A stretch of DNA of 64,000 bases from Fistularia commersonii (Eukaryota > Chordata > Actinopteri > Syngnathiformes > Fistulariidae). Position numbers and translations under genes: made by a program. The notes under the pieces were generated by a model. That model worked only from the letters and a program-made list of their open reading frames with translations. It made no database searches and was not told the DNA's origin. Positions 11,895-22,814 of this stretch are shown piece by piece. Each line of letters begins with the position of its first letter. Within the stretch, counting starts at the first letter, position 1. The stretch lies in assembly GCA_037954325.1 (NCBI GenBank), contig JBBMNZ010000007.1, positions 11,283,501-11,347,500 of the forward strand, in the 5' to 3' direction.

Positions 11895-12225
11895 AGCAAA
11901 TAAGATAAACTTTATTCCCCATAGGGGAAATTCTCTTGTCTCAGCAACATAACAGTTAAAAATAAATGTGCCCAAAAAATGTTTCAATATATTATCAGAG
12001 GGGTTTGAAGAATGAAGAGAAAGAGAGTTCAACATCTTGGGATGGGGTGGAATGAAAGGAGTGGGAGAATGGCGAGGAAGTCGAGCATCCTCACAGCTTG
12101 GTGCATAAAGAGTTTGGTGAGTGTGGTGGGGTCGGAAGCTCCGGCGCCTTCTCCCTGAAGGCAGGAGGCTGAACAGGCCGTGTATCGGTTGGCTGGCGTC
12201 GCTCACTATCGAACCTTCCAAGAAC
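11895..12225 (-). mobile_element. LINE 3' end (L2/Rex1 type), minus strand
   Basis: Read on the minus strand, a short frame gives GLFSLLPSGRRRRSF, close to the LLPSGRRYRS motif near the C-terminus of L2/Rex1-type ORF2 proteins. It is followed toward 11910 by 3' UTR text ending GAATTTCCCCTATGGGGAATAAAGTTTATC on the minus strand, cut here for length. The element is heavily 5'-truncated and diverged. Confidence 0.6.
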
Positions 12226-12229
12226 GCGT

Positions 12230-12875
12230 TTCTTCATGCATTTGAACAGCATGGACCTCACTTCCTAAAAACCATTTTAGCACCTACTCCAAACCAGTCT
12301 TCTTTATAATTCCATTGGAACCTACATGACGTAGATTTAGGTTTTTGATTTTACACAAGCAGCTGCCCACCTGTTTACACCTGTGTATCCCATGTAACAT
12401 TTATGCTGGCTTCGATTCTGTTGCAGTATCCACGGCCTGCTGCTTGGTATTTGCTGGATCACCTTTCCGGCGATATAATTCATTTCCATCCCTTTCCTAC
12501 AGACAACCCTCTTTCCATGGTACACAGATGTCCCAACGGTAATTCATAATAAAGGATTTGTTTCTTTGGCCCTAATCTTATTTTTATAAATGTCACAACT
12601 AGGCAGATAGCTTTTTTAAATATATATAATCAATATGGTTTAATGACTATAATAAGCTCGAAAGGAATTCAGGGTTATATTTCAGATTCTTTATTATCAC
12701 CCCGGGCAGGGTGTAGCTCTTCTAATTAGAGCTAGGTGTTTATATGCTGGGGCGTATCACCCGTTACCACGGCTGCAAAGCACACACATTAACGGGAGAT
12801 TGAATGAAAGCAGACCTCAGCGTCTGGAGCGGCGAGACCAAATAAAAACTCTTGTTGGGGTGGGGTCATAAAGTC
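12230..12875. other. Unannotated DNA
   Basis: I recognise no gene or transposon. The 12690-12860 part is repeat-poor and grades into the candidate conserved block that follows. Confidence 0.35.
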
Positions 12876-12879
12876 AAAG

Positions 12880-13240
12880 GTGAAATCCAATTAATTACTC
12901 CATATTGGTTCAGATAACAACACCGAACAAGAATTATAACACAGACGCACGTCTTAATGAATGTAAGTGTAATTAACCTGTAATGTCTCCACCCAAATCG
13001 GTTCCTAATTAAAGCAAAGATAAACTGTCTATCAAATCAGCTCTCCTCAATCAACCCGTGGTCAGGAAGCTGTCCCCACCTGATAGCGGCGGAGCGACTC
13101 TGCTTTGCCTCGGTAATTAAGATATCTTGAAAGCTTAGCCCTCGGCTTCTCGCACTTGAGACGCCCCTGTGATTTAAAGTCGGTGTTGGAAAGTTTATTT
13201 TTAAGCGCAGTAGTTAGATAACTTGTGTGGCTCTTACATT
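12880..13240. promoter_or_regulatory. Candidate conserved noncoding block
   Basis: This is a repeat-free, compositionally balanced stretch with spaced homeodomain-type cores: TTAATTACTC near 12890, GTAATTAACC near 12970, CTAATTAAAG near 13006 and GTAATTAAGA near 13111. It also has GATAA and ATCAATC-like words. Such texture is typical of vertebrate developmental enhancers, but conservation cannot be tested from one sequence. This is an inference only. Confidence 0.3.
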
Positions 13241-13244
13241 CATT

Positions 13245-13770
13245 CATTCATTTATTCTCTATACGACTTATCATGCAGTCAGTCAGGATCTGGGATCTGG
13301 GATCACAAAAAAATCTCTTGTGACAACCACAAACTAATTGTCATTCACACATCATATAGAGACATACAGCCACTCACTCATTCATAAGTCACACAGAGAC
13401 AGGCACCTATTCACTCTGTCATTCATATGGAGACACACTAGCTCATTCACACGTCATATATAGACATGCGATCATTCACTCTCTTCTTAACACATCCATC
13501 CATCCATCCTTCCATCCTCACTCGTTTATCCAGAGTCAGGTCGCAGGGGCAGCAACCGGAGCAGTGAGGCCCAGACCTCGCTGCCACGTGGTCCAGCTCC
13601 TCTAGGGACAACCCAAAGCGTTCCAAGGCCAGCCGGGAGACCTGGAGACGTTGTCTCTCCTGGGTCCTCCCCGGGGTATGGAGACAAACAACCATTCACT
13701 CTGTCATTCACACATCATTCATCTCGGAGCATACAACTCATAAAGTAACTCATAAAGACGCAGGGCGAAC
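13245..13770 (-). repeat. V-SINE-derived minisatellite, minus strand, split by Rex3
   Basis: Starting from CATTCATTCATTTATTCTCT (SINE tail read backwards), the block repeats a segment of the CATTCACACATCATATAGAGACA type at about 13345, 13385, 13425 and 13450, and again at 13685-13725 beyond the Rex3 insert. It is the minus-strand equivalent of the array at 9626-9925. Confidence 0.65.
13493..13680 (-). mobile_element. Rex3-like LINE 3' fragment, minus strand
   Basis: On the minus strand it encodes a degenerate C-terminus with VSRLALERFGLSLEELDHVA and a LLRLLPLRPDSG-like end, then a (GGAT)n tail seen here as CATCCATCCATCC. Rex3 is an RTE-clade LINE of fish whose copies are 5'-truncated and end in GATG-type repeats. 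It lies inside the V-SINE array. Confidence 0.7.
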
Positions 13771-13829
13771 ATGGAGACCCTATACATAACGCTCCAAAGC
13801 TTCATAATATATATATATATCTATATATA

Positions 13830-14192
13830 TATCAGTGCGGATTGGTGATGCAGACTCTGGACCAATCTGTTCTGGTGAAGAAGAAGCTGAGCCAAAAGGC
13901 GAAGCTCTCAATTTAGCGGTCGATCTAGGTTCCTACTCTCACCGATGGTCACAAGCTGTGGGTCATGACCAGAATAACAAAGTCATGGATCCGAGTGGCT
14001 AAAATGAGCTTTCTCTGCAAGGTGTCTGAGTTCTCCCTTAGAGAAAGGGCAAGGAGCCCGGCAATCCAGGAAGGGCTCAGAGTAGAGTCGCTGTTCCTCC
14101 ATGTGGAGAGGAGTCAGATGAGGTGACCCAGTCTGGGCCTCTGTGCTTCAGCTGCCCCCACTTCCCCTGGATAAGTGGTAAACAATGGATGG
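13830..14192 (+). mobile_element. Rex3-like LINE 3' fragment, plus strand
   Basis: The text GCGGATTGGTGATGCAGACT, AAGCTGAGCCAAAAGGCGAAG, CTCTCAATTTAGCGGTCGAT and TGGTCACAAGCTGTGGGTCA encodes the well-known LSRKAKLSIYRS / YGHELWV region of Rex3-type ORF2, here with stops. It ends GGATAAGTGGTAAACAATGGATGGA, cut short of a long GATG tail. An internal stretch found in full copies is missing between GAGTCAGATGAGGTGACCC and the 3' end. Confidence 0.75.
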
Positions 14193-14194
14193 AC

Positions 14195-15740
14195 AGTTAC
14201 CTACCCTAGCCAACGGCAGTCTGAAGCTTGTCACTGGGGTTTGCAAGTGGGCACCTTCCTTCACTGACGATTTGTTAAGTTAGTCCAACAACACTTCAGT
14301 AAGGCTTAACAGTGATCTGGAATTACCCACATCCATGTTACATAGCAGATCTATAAGCAAACAATACTAACTTAGCATCCTCCCCAGCTAGCATGCTTTC
14401 TCCTTAACCACATCCATTCACTTGCTCGTTCTGCTGCCAGGGACATGTTCCTGACTGAAAGTTTCAAGCCCTGACTGCAAGTGCCCAACTCAGTTAATGG
14501 TTCAATGACAGACTTTGCCAAAAAACCTCAGCAATCCACCTCTACTTGCCAGCATACCTAGCTTTCTTACACTCACAACCCACCTCAACTCAGTCTTCCA
14601 AGGGGACTTTGAGTTTCATAAAATAAAGTTTTTTTCTCTTCCCCAGACCATAGCAACAAATCTGGCTGTAGCCAGGTGCTAACTTTATACTGCTCACTAT
14701 ATACTGTATGCCGAGATAACCAGCTGCTCATTCAGGGTGACTCTCAACTCCCAAGGTACACTCCCACTTACACTTAGCTGCTCTGAGCTGTACCTGAACC
14801 TAAATGGCCCAACCCTTTCTCCATCCTGTCCAAATAACATCCATCTTGTTGCTTTACTAGCAACAATAGAATGTACTTCTAGACATTTTTCCTCAACTGC
14901 TTCTCCCCAACATTTCAACACCTGGTTCAGATGCCTAGTGAATTCTCCATTGGAGAGACTAACCTTACGCGGTGACAATGTATGCCAAAGTGTGCGTACA
15001 CTAGATCATAATGGGTAGTGCGTCTTTGACCAACCACTGATTTAGTCTCTGGAGGAGATGGCAGCACATCATAAATAGCCTCCATAATACATCTAGTTCT
15101 ACAAACCTCCACGTTATACAACTCTCTCCACTTAAACGTTCTGCTCTCTATATTCTCCCAGTTTACTCACTGCTCTTGCTTTGCCTGTGATACTGCCTTA
15201 GTACCTCTTACTGCCTCCTCTTGCCTATGTGCTTCTTTGAGTACCATCCTCCTCTTTTCTACTACTGATGTCTTGTTCCACAGCGATTTTCCCACACCTG
15301 TCAAGCTAAAAACTGGCAACCCCAATTTGCCTTTCCGATGCAAGGCTGGGCTGCAGAGGCAGCGTGGGACTCAAAGCCATTTCCTAATAAATGAGTTCAT
15401 CATCCTCTCTAGATTTTGTATCTTTGAAAGGGGAACCTCATACACTATCAATAGCCACATTAGCCAAGGCAACAATCCAAACGGCAAACATCACAACTTT
15501 AGTTTTCCCGGGAAACCTGACCTGTCTGTTTGAAATGTCTTGAATAAGTTCCTGCCTCTCAACTCCTCAAATTTTACCTTTTCACTTAGACTTGCATCAT
15601 ACGATCTTCCAAGACTCTTCACTGTAGGTAACACTGTAGGCCCCACCTCATCACTGGTAACAAGCTTCTCATCCACTACCTTCAGTTAATGATTGAAATA
15701 CTCCTAGACTTGCTTGGCTTAACTTTCATTCGTATACTTT
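14195..15740 (-). mobile_element. Degenerate LINE of restriction-like-endonuclease type, minus strand
   Basis: Read on the minus strand, broken frames give VKSLGRSYDASLSEKVKFEE and FPGKLKLWCLPFGLLP near 15650-15450, then LPRCLCSLALHRKGKLGLP near 15390-15330. A YDVLPSPPE motif lies near 15050, and RHLNQVLKCWGE and SGSVPWELRVT lie near 14930-14750. These resemble the C-terminal half of fish LINEs with a restriction-like endonuclease (the R2/R4/NeSL/Hero-like set), where a CCHC knuckle and the endonuclease follow the reverse transcriptase. The reverse transcriptase itself is absent and there are many stops and frameshifts. Clade placement is uncertain. Confidence 0.6.
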
Positions 15741-15794
15741 GAAATTAGACCATGAATATCATCAGCAGTCGACAAAGACTTCTAGAAGATTTTC

Positions 15795-16035
15795 AAAATT
15801 AGTCACTGTGTGAGTCACATTAATGCATCATATACGAGTGCTGGGGAGAAAACCGATGTGAAGTCCGACGGATGCGGCCCTTGTGTGCTGACGACCTTTC
15901 TGTACGGCGTGATATATCCACGGGCACTGCACAGTGCACAGCAGCATCCGGGCGCACTAAGTCAAGTTTACTCAAGAGTTCGTCTTCGCAAACAAGCCCA
16001 TTTATCCCGCTGAGAGGCAGATAGTTGAGAGGTCT
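15795..16035. promoter_or_regulatory. Candidate conserved noncoding block
   Basis: The block is repeat-free and GC-balanced, with a 67-codon open frame at 15810-16013 that resembles no protein I know. The run CACATTAATGCATCATATAC and GGCGTGATATATCC look like densely used binding-site DNA. It could equally be unique sequence without function. Confidence 0.2.
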
Positions 16036-16592
16036 TGTCGTCTGTTGGGAGTAATGAGAGTGTATCTGTCCCCCCCAAAAATATCACAGAATTAAACACA
16101 ATGTGATGCCTAAGCAATAAACAAAAAAAGAAGAAAAGCAAAGAAAGAGAAGAATTAGTGGGCGAAGCTGTGCGACCGAGAGAAAAAGGGACTTATACCG
16201 AGTCGTTTCCTTCCGTCTCTGCACAGGAATGGATCCATGTGGGTCATCGGTCTTTCTTTCCTCCTGGCTCGCCTGTCGAGTTGGATATATGCAAACTGGC
16301 CTTGCCTGCGGCAGCCTTTAAAGGATGTCAGTTTGTGGGGAGAGTGAGGGCAGGCAGGCGAGAACGGGCCCGGCTGAATGTTGTGCGCAAGGGGGGAGGG
16401 ATTGGGATGGAACTGGGCTGGGGGTTGGGTGGGGGTGGGGGTCACAGGGTATTACATCCCCCAGATTGAGCACAGTCCCTCAGGTTCAAAATCCAGGATT
16501 ACGCGCGTAGTTGTTGACTCAGACGGGCCTTTTCTAGTTGCAATTCCCTTGGAGATAAGAACATGTAATGTAGATCTGCACGCTTGTATGTC

Positions 16593-16627
<35 letters not shown>

Positions 16628-17200
16628 TATTTTTTTTTAGCCCTCAATCATCAGATGCAGGAAAGTGATTAAAATTCTTATAATCAGATGAAAGATTTAA
16701 GCTAGACCATGTGATCAAATGTTAAATATTTCTTTATTTGATTTATTTTACCCACGTTTATTTTTACTTACCTATTTTATTTATTTCAAATTGCCGAAAC
16801 CGTTCGGTGTATGTCAGTGCAAAAGGTGTCCCTGAAAATTTATAGAAAATCTAGTAGAGTGAAGATTTAACAGGGCACAGAGGATTGAGCAAATATTGAA
16901 TCCAATTAAAACAGAGTAAAAATCAAACTTTCCCTTGCTGTTTAATGGCTGATGTCAAGAAGCCTTGAGGCCCTTCATGCCACCTTTTGGAGGGAGGGTA
17001 TAGCAACACAAAGGAAAACTAAGCTTTCAAATAAATTCAAATTATGTAATATACAATAATAAATAAATAATGGAATTGCAAACGTGAGCTGATGATCAGA
17101 AATATAATGGAATACGTTCCATCACTACTTGATTTCCCTCCTTTCAGGGTTATTCGTTCCTTGAAAGAAACAGGTTTTAACCATTTAGGGGTTTATTTTA
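16036..17200. other. Unannotated DNA with G-rich and (TG)n tracts
   Basis: A G-rich stretch at 16389-16440 (many GGGG runs on the plus strand) and a TG dinucleotide tract (16595-16626) are the main features. Frames over the G-rich part are Gly/Trp-rich artefacts. No gene is called. Confidence 0.4.
16595..16626. repeat. (TG)16 microsatellite
   Basis: An uninterrupted TG dinucleotide tract of about 32 bp. Confidence 0.97.
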
Positions 17201-17204
17201 TATC

Positions 17205-17570
17205 ATTTCATGAACTCTTTTGTCTCTTTTGTGGAGAATAGATTTTCGGTTTCCAGGGTAAACAGTCCAGAGCTTCAGCGTGTGTGGTGAAGAAGTCAAT
17301 AACCATGCGCAAAGCAGGTTGGAACTGGTGGAGACAAGCGTCAAGTGTGATGTATGATAAGGGGGTTCAGCCAGAATGACAGGAATGGTGTAGAAGACAG
17401 AGGTGAAACCAACCATGTTTTCTGACATTTGGGAGATATATGGATGGAGTGATAGAGGACATGAAGTTGGTTGGCGTGAGACAGGAGGATACAGAGAAGA
17501 GGGGTAGATGGAGGCAGATGAGGTGTGGAAAACAGGCTGGAGGGAGCAGCCCAAAGGAAAAGTAGAAAAA
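17205..17570 (+). mobile_element. RTE-type LINE C-terminal fragment
   Basis: Frames on the plus strand give a broken version of the RTE C-terminal region (SSVMYDKGV, then a TEVKPTMFSD-like stretch) followed by GATGGAGGCAGATGA and GGAGGGAGCAGCCCAAAGGAAAAG. The latter corresponds to the RTE 3' end GACCCCTGAAGGGA-AGCCGAAAGGA. It belongs to a more diverged subfamily than the 19-21 kb copy. Confidence 0.6.
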
Positions 17571-17574
17571 GATG

Positions 17575-18440
17575 ATATATTACCTAAGGCTTGTAAAATG
17601 TCCTTACTTTCACACCCTCAGGCATCATTAACCACCATTGAACTTCATTAATTTTGCAAAATTATCAACATGAATTTTTGGTTAATTTGTTTATTTATTT
17701 ATTTATTATCCATTTATTTATCTCTACTCATTTTTGTTTTTGTTATCATAGGTTGATATACAAAAAACGGAAAGCCTTTATCTAAAAATAAATAGAAAAT
17801 CAAAAATGGGAACACTAATTAGAGATTTGCTATTAACAGAGGAAATAAATTGTTTCTTTCCTTTTAAAACCTTATTTTTTCAACATGACCAGCTGTAACG
17901 CAACGTTTCCGAATCCCTGATGGACATTTCAGTTCAAGAAAGTATCCCATTGAGTCAGAGCCTATAGATTATCAAATACGCAGAAAGGCAGAAAAAACCA
18001 AGTGGGCTGACGATGGACGCGACCTTTTGATTCTGTCACATGATATGACGTTATGGATGCGTGTCTGTTGTTTTGCATGTGTGTGTGTTTGGCCGGGTGC
18101 GTTTGTGAACGTGTGGATAGATCTTCCATCCTCGCCCCTGTCTGTGCTACTCCCTCGTAGCCTGCATGCTCTGCTTCCCTAATTTGACTTCCCAGCCTTG
18201 ACAGAAATCCTGTTGCAATTCGCCTGCTTAGAAATGGCACTTGCCTCTTGTCACACCTGTTCTTTCTTCTTTCTTTCAGAGAAGTGTGAAAAACTGAAGA
18301 GGTGACACCCTCTCACACACCACTAGTAAGCAACTGAGCAAGTGCTGCAGAGGACTCATCCACATTATTCAATTAAGCTTTGTTTGTATTGATTTTTCAT
18401 GTAAATCAATTAATCACACAGTTCACAAATCTCTTGTCAT
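17575..18440. other. Unannotated DNA
   Basis: A short ATTT-type simple repeat (17692-17710) is present. The 17950-18240 part is repeat-poor with one 92-codon minus-strand frame of no known similarity. Confidence 0.35.
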
Positions 18441-18472
18441 TGTAACATTTTCTTCACACTACCTCTTTACAG

Positions 18473-18588
18473 AGGGAGAACGTTGTCACCCACGGTGCAT
18501 GAGCAAGAAGAAGGGGACGCACTATTTTGGGTGCAGGAAACCATGCAGACCATGGCTGATGACCAGGAAACAGAAACGTGCCATATAA
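18473..18588 (+). other. Exon-like Cys-rich open segment (doubtful)
   Basis: A pyrimidine-rich tract ending TCTTTACAG precedes an open frame of about 38 codons that ends with TAA at 18586. It reads GERCHPRCMSKKKGTHYFGC, then RKPCRPWLMTRKQKRAI. The C-x3-C...FGC-x3-C spacing loosely recalls a small zinc ribbon of the topoisomerase or GRF kind. There is no start codon, and I could not find a matching upstream exon in phase: a possible 22 bp exon at 18280-18301 would enter a different frame. It may be chance. Confidence 0.15.
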
Positions 18589-18795
18589 TTCAAATGCATG
18601 GATTAAACGATGGGCCCTTTTACACTGAAATAAACCGATTGTAGAATGGAATTGTTGGCAGTCAAGACCGGATCTGATTCTGGAGATCTTGGATGTTCAC
18701 GGACAAGGAGCTGAATCAAAGCCGGTAATTTACTGTTTTTGATATATTTGGCCATGTTCAGTGTTTTCCTGACTTCAATCAGCAAACATTTTCAG

Positions 18796-18799
<4 letters not shown>

Positions 18800-18826
<27 letters not shown>
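18800..18826. repeat. (TG)n microsatellite
   Basis: An uninterrupted TG tract of about 27 bp. Confidence 0.95.
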
Positions 18827-19092
18827 TTAGTCTAGCTCTGACTATGTGATTTACCGAGTTTGGTCTTGATTTTTGCCATTCCTGCATTTTTGTTGTCATT
18901 CTTCCAAAAGCAGTAATCACACTAAAGGAAAGTCACACTGAAGGAAAACCCTCTTTTTGAACTCCTCTAAATACTACAGTCCCATTCATTTATTAATTTT
19001 CTTATAAATACATAATATAAATGTATATACATGTATATAGCTATATATATAGAAGAAGGTATAGCTTCTTCTTCTCCTTTCGGGTTTTCCCT

Positions 19093-19392
19093 TCAGGGGT
19101 CATCACAGCGAATCAACCCTCTCCATCTAACCCTATTCTCTGTATCCTCCTCTCTCACACCAACTACCTTCATATCCTTTCTCACTATGTCCATAAATCT
19201 TCTCTTTGGTCTTCCTCGAGACCTCTTGCATGGCAGCTCCAATTCCAGCATCCATCTACAAATATATTCTCTATTCCTCCTCTGTACATGATCGAACCAT
19301 CTCGGTCTGGATTCTCTGACCTTCTCTCCAAAACACCTAACATGTGTTATTCCTCTGATAGACTCATTCCTGATCCTATCCATCCTGGTCAC
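19093..19392 (-). pseudogene. RTE LINE C-terminal region
   Basis: This 99-codon frame reads DRIRNESIRGITHVRCFGEK, then RWFDHVQRRNREYI, a basic RSRGRPKRRFMDIVRKD stretch and WRGLIRCDDP. It matches the C-terminal end of RTE ORF2, the region after the reverse transcriptase thumb. It is separated from the polymerase by stops at 19400-19740. On its own it has no known function. Confidence 0.8.
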
Positions 19393-19742
19393 TCACAATG
19401 AATTCCTTAGCATCTTCATCTCTGTGATCTCTCGCCCGCCTCCTGCCTTTTCGTCATCGTAACTGTTTTTAGGGCATACAGCATCGCTGGTCTCAACACT
19501 CCACCCATTCCAACCTGCTTGATCTCGCCTCTTCACCTCTTTTCCAGACACTCGCTGCTATGGACCGTTGACCACAAGTACCTGAAATCCTCCAACTTCT
19601 TGATCTCCACTCCGTATAGCCTCACACACATATGCTCTTGCTGAATAGGTGTGAATAAGACGTCTTGGTGCGACTAATCCTCATTCCTCTCTTTTCCAGC
19701 GCAAACCTTCACCTCTAGATTTCCCTCAACCTGTTCTCTGCT

Positions 19743-20456
19743 CTAACTACAGATGACGATGTCATCGGCAAACATCATGGTCCATGGAGATTCCTGGCTA
19801 ATCTCATCTGTCAGCCTGTCTATCACCACTGCAAACAAGAAGGTGCACAGAGTTGATCCCTGATGAAGTCCCACCTCAACCTCGAACTTCTCTGTTACAC
19901 CTTCAGCACACCTCACCACTGTCTCACAGCTAGCAACCATGTCCTGCACCAGTCTAACATACTTCTCTGCCACTCCAGACTTCCTCATACAATACCAGAG
20001 CTCCTCTCTTGGCACCCTGTCATATGCTTTTTTTACGTCTACAAAAACACAATGTAGCTCCCTCCAGCCTACTCTGTACTTCACTATTAGCATTCTCAAA
20101 GCAAATACTGTATCTGTAGTGCTCTTTCTAGGCATGAAGCCATACTGCTGTTCACAAAAGCTGACTTCTGCTCTCGGTCTAGTTTCCACTACTCTTTCTC
20201 ATAACTTCATTGTAAGACTCATCAACTTTATCCCTCTATAGTAGCCGCAATTCTGCACATTCCCCATATTCATAAAAATAGGTAACATCACCTTTTGTCT
20301 CCATTCTTCAGGCATCTTCTCACTCTCTAAGATCCTGTTGAAAAATCGAGTCGGAAAATCTACCGCTGCTTCTCCTAGACACTTGCACACCTCCACAGGT
20401 GTATCATCAGGACCAGCTTCATTTCCACTCTTCATCCTCTTCAATGCCTTCCTCAC
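19743..20456 (-). pseudogene. RTE LINE reverse transcriptase, broken
   Basis: The N-terminal part (20456-20199) reads KRMKSGNEAGPDDTPVEVCK and a GYYRGIKLMS motif, equivalent to NYRGITLLS of LINE polymerases. After a stop, the second frame (20189-19743) has YGFMPRKSTTDTVFALR, the motif-A segment FVDVKKAYDRVPRE with its Asp, the LHQGS motif B, and FADDIVIC motif C with both catalytic Asp residues. So the palm residues survive, but the frame is interrupted around 20195 and downstream of 19743. Confidence 0.85.
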
Positions 20457-20835
20457 TTCACTTTTACTAATCTCTGCTACTTTGTGATCTACAATAGTCC
20501 CTTCATCTACCCTTGCCTATCTTCTATTTTCCACATTTATCAGCTCTTCAAGTACTCTTTCCATCTTCCCATCACTCTTCAAGCATCTGTCAATATATTT
20601 CCCTCTCTACCCTTAATCACCCAGACCTGTTGTACAGCCTTTTCATCTTTATCTCTGTTTCACCAACCTGTAGAGAACATTTTCTCACTCCTTACTGTCC
20701 AACCGAGCATACAAGTCAGCATACGCCCATTGTGTTGATTTACAAGATGTAGTCTACTTGCATGCTCCTACCTCCAGTCTTATAAATTACCCCATGTTCA
20801 TGTCTTTTCTGGAAAAAAGTGTTTACTACGGCCTT

Positions 20836-21335
20836 TTACATCCTTTTTACAAAGTCTACCACCATCCATCCCTCTACATTCCTATCCCAGATACCAAATC
20901 TGTCCATCACTTCTTCATCCCCTCTATTGCCTGCACAAACATGCCGATTGAAGTCTGCACCGATAACCACTCTCTCATCTCTGGGGATATTCTGCATCAC
21001 TTCATCTGGCTCATTCCAGAACTCTTTCTTCTCCTCAAACTCACATCCAACCTGTTGGGGCATAGCCACTTACAACACTGAGCATCACACCTTCAATTTC
21101 CAGTTTCAGACTCATAAGTATCTGACATTCTTTTTACCTCCAGAACATTCCTAACACACCCTTCCTTCAAGATAAGGCCTACTCCATTTCTCTTCCTGTC
21201 AGTAACATGATAGTACAACTTAAAGCCTGCTCCTAAGCTTCTTGCCTTACTGCCTTTCCTCCTGGTCACCTGGACACACATTCCGTCTCTGCGTCATGTC
21301 GACCAGCTCTCCACCTTTTCCTGTCATAGTCCCGA
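20836..21335 (-). pseudogene. RTE LINE apurinic-type endonuclease, broken
   Basis: Two frames cover the endonuclease. The N-terminal part (21281-21093) reads VQVTRRKGSKARSLGAGFKL, corresponding to the VQETRWKG motif, with the key Glu replaced (VQVT). The second part (21069-20836) carries VVIGADFNRHVCAGNRGDEE, the GDFN-like motif with Asp and Asn kept. A frameshift near 21080 separates them. The enzyme family nicks target DNA to prime reverse transcription. This copy cannot be functional because of the frameshift and the lost Glu. Confidence 0.75.
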
Positions 21336-21414
21336 TATTCAAATTCCCTACTCTCAGTCCCAGACTCTTGCCTTTCTCTTATCTCTCTGCTTCTGAACAC
21401 GCTTTCCTCCTCTA

Positions 21415-22810
21415 CTTCTTTGACTTTATTAAACTGATTGATTCATATTTAATTTATCCATTTCCTTTCATTTATTTATTTATTAAATTTCATTTGATAG
21501 TTCATTTATTTTGTGTTTCATGTATGTATGTGTGTGTTTAGTTAATTTTAATTAAATTATTTTAATCTTGATTATTCTTATTTATTCATTTGAAGACTCA
21601 AGACACCTGATATAATGTGGATATCGACCCATGCTATTAGTGGTGATGAACTATTGTGGGCCTCCCACACTCATGACTCCAGCCTGACCTCATATATTTC
21701 TCGTGGCTCGCCAGCTGGCTATTAGGACCCTGGAGGCAAAATTGGAGTCAACATAAAACATGATATGCAGAGTATGTTCAGTGTAAAGGCATAGAATAGA
21801 CCTACATGATCGCGAAGATGGAAGGAGTTAAAAATGTAGTTGTCCACAGTTTGACTGTTTTTCTTTCACTCCCGTCGACTGTTGAATGTCTGTATCCTAC
21901 AAACCCCTCTCAGCCTCTTCTCATTCCGACAGAAATCTTTCAGTCAGAGATGGGGCCGGAACGACCTTTGCACATCCCTCCTCCAGAATATCCCAAGCAC
22001 GCAGCTCTACAGATGTGAAGCTGAGGCTCTCTGTTTGCTAAAAAAAACAAGTTTTGTCTCTTATGGTAAAAATCCCTGAGGGAAAAACATTTCCATGAGA
22101 CATCAAGAGCTCATACAGGTCTACAAGAAAAACATATGAAGTTCCTGCTGCTATGTGGGAAAACTGCCAACCCCTGTGGCCCAGCTCTTCACATCCCTAT
22201 TTACAATGATTGTATCACATATATATGCACCACTCGATTTGCGTACAGCTTAGCAGTTTAACCCCAGCTGCACGTTTGACGGCAAACCCTCGTGGATATA
22301 TGACAGCATGCAAATTATATTATACAAAAATTACAACAGTGGCAAGAGCCGCTTTCAGACAGGAAGATTCTTGGAAAGTTCCTCCTGCGAACAAACTTTT
22401 TACTTTTGCATTTGCCAAGTGTCTGTGCACACTGAGTGCCACACTCACTACATGGAAAGCGAAGCCTTCATATCCTGCAGGTGGCGGCTCTGACAACCAT
22501 GGACTAACAAATGGGTTGAACTGTTTTTACTTTCTCCCTGCACTTGTTTGCTGTGTGAATAACCCCGCCGTTAGCTAACTCTGTACTTATTTTTGCCAAA
22601 ATGTTGCGACCCCTGGAAATCCCTTGACAGCGTAGTCCACAGTCCATGGTCACTGGTTCTTATGCTGTATGAATATAGCAAGAAGTAATCTATTACATGA
22701 AAAGATTCCACAAACTGCAAAAATCTCCTACAGTGCGAATTAAGCTAATTTAACTTTTGATAAAACAGAAATAGAAAGGGAATAACTCTTCACATTGCCA
22801 CTTTGCCGTG
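21415..22810. other. Unannotated DNA
   Basis: The part from 21430 to 21600 is T-rich with ATTT motifs. From 21620 to 22800 the DNA is repeat-poor, with one 122-codon plus-strand frame (22210-22578) that shows no domain or signal I recognise. Confidence 0.35.
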
Positions 22811-22814
22811 TTCC

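Larger units (their letters stand above)
19062..21410 (-). mobile_element. RTE-clade LINE, longest copy
   Basis: On the minus strand the order is endonuclease, reverse transcriptase, C-terminal region, then a 3' end reading GACCCCTGAAGGGAAAACCC and GAAAGGAGAAGAAGAAG. This tail is typical of RTE elements of fish (Expander-like). The copy is about 2.35 kb against roughly 3.2 kb for a full RTE, so the linker between endonuclease and reverse transcriptase is probably partly deleted. Several frameshifts and stops show it is dead. Its 5' boundary matches those of the copies ending near 59862 (minus) and starting near 62996 (plus). Insertion lies in AT-rich DNA (19010-19052). Confidence 0.85.

Noticed and set aside
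16158..16469. Gly-rich 103-codon plus-strand frame
   Set aside because: It is caused by a G-rich stretch; no coding signal beyond composition.
19021..21541. Several plus-strand frames of 80-126 codons
   Set aside because: They are antisense shadows of the minus-strand RTE LINE.
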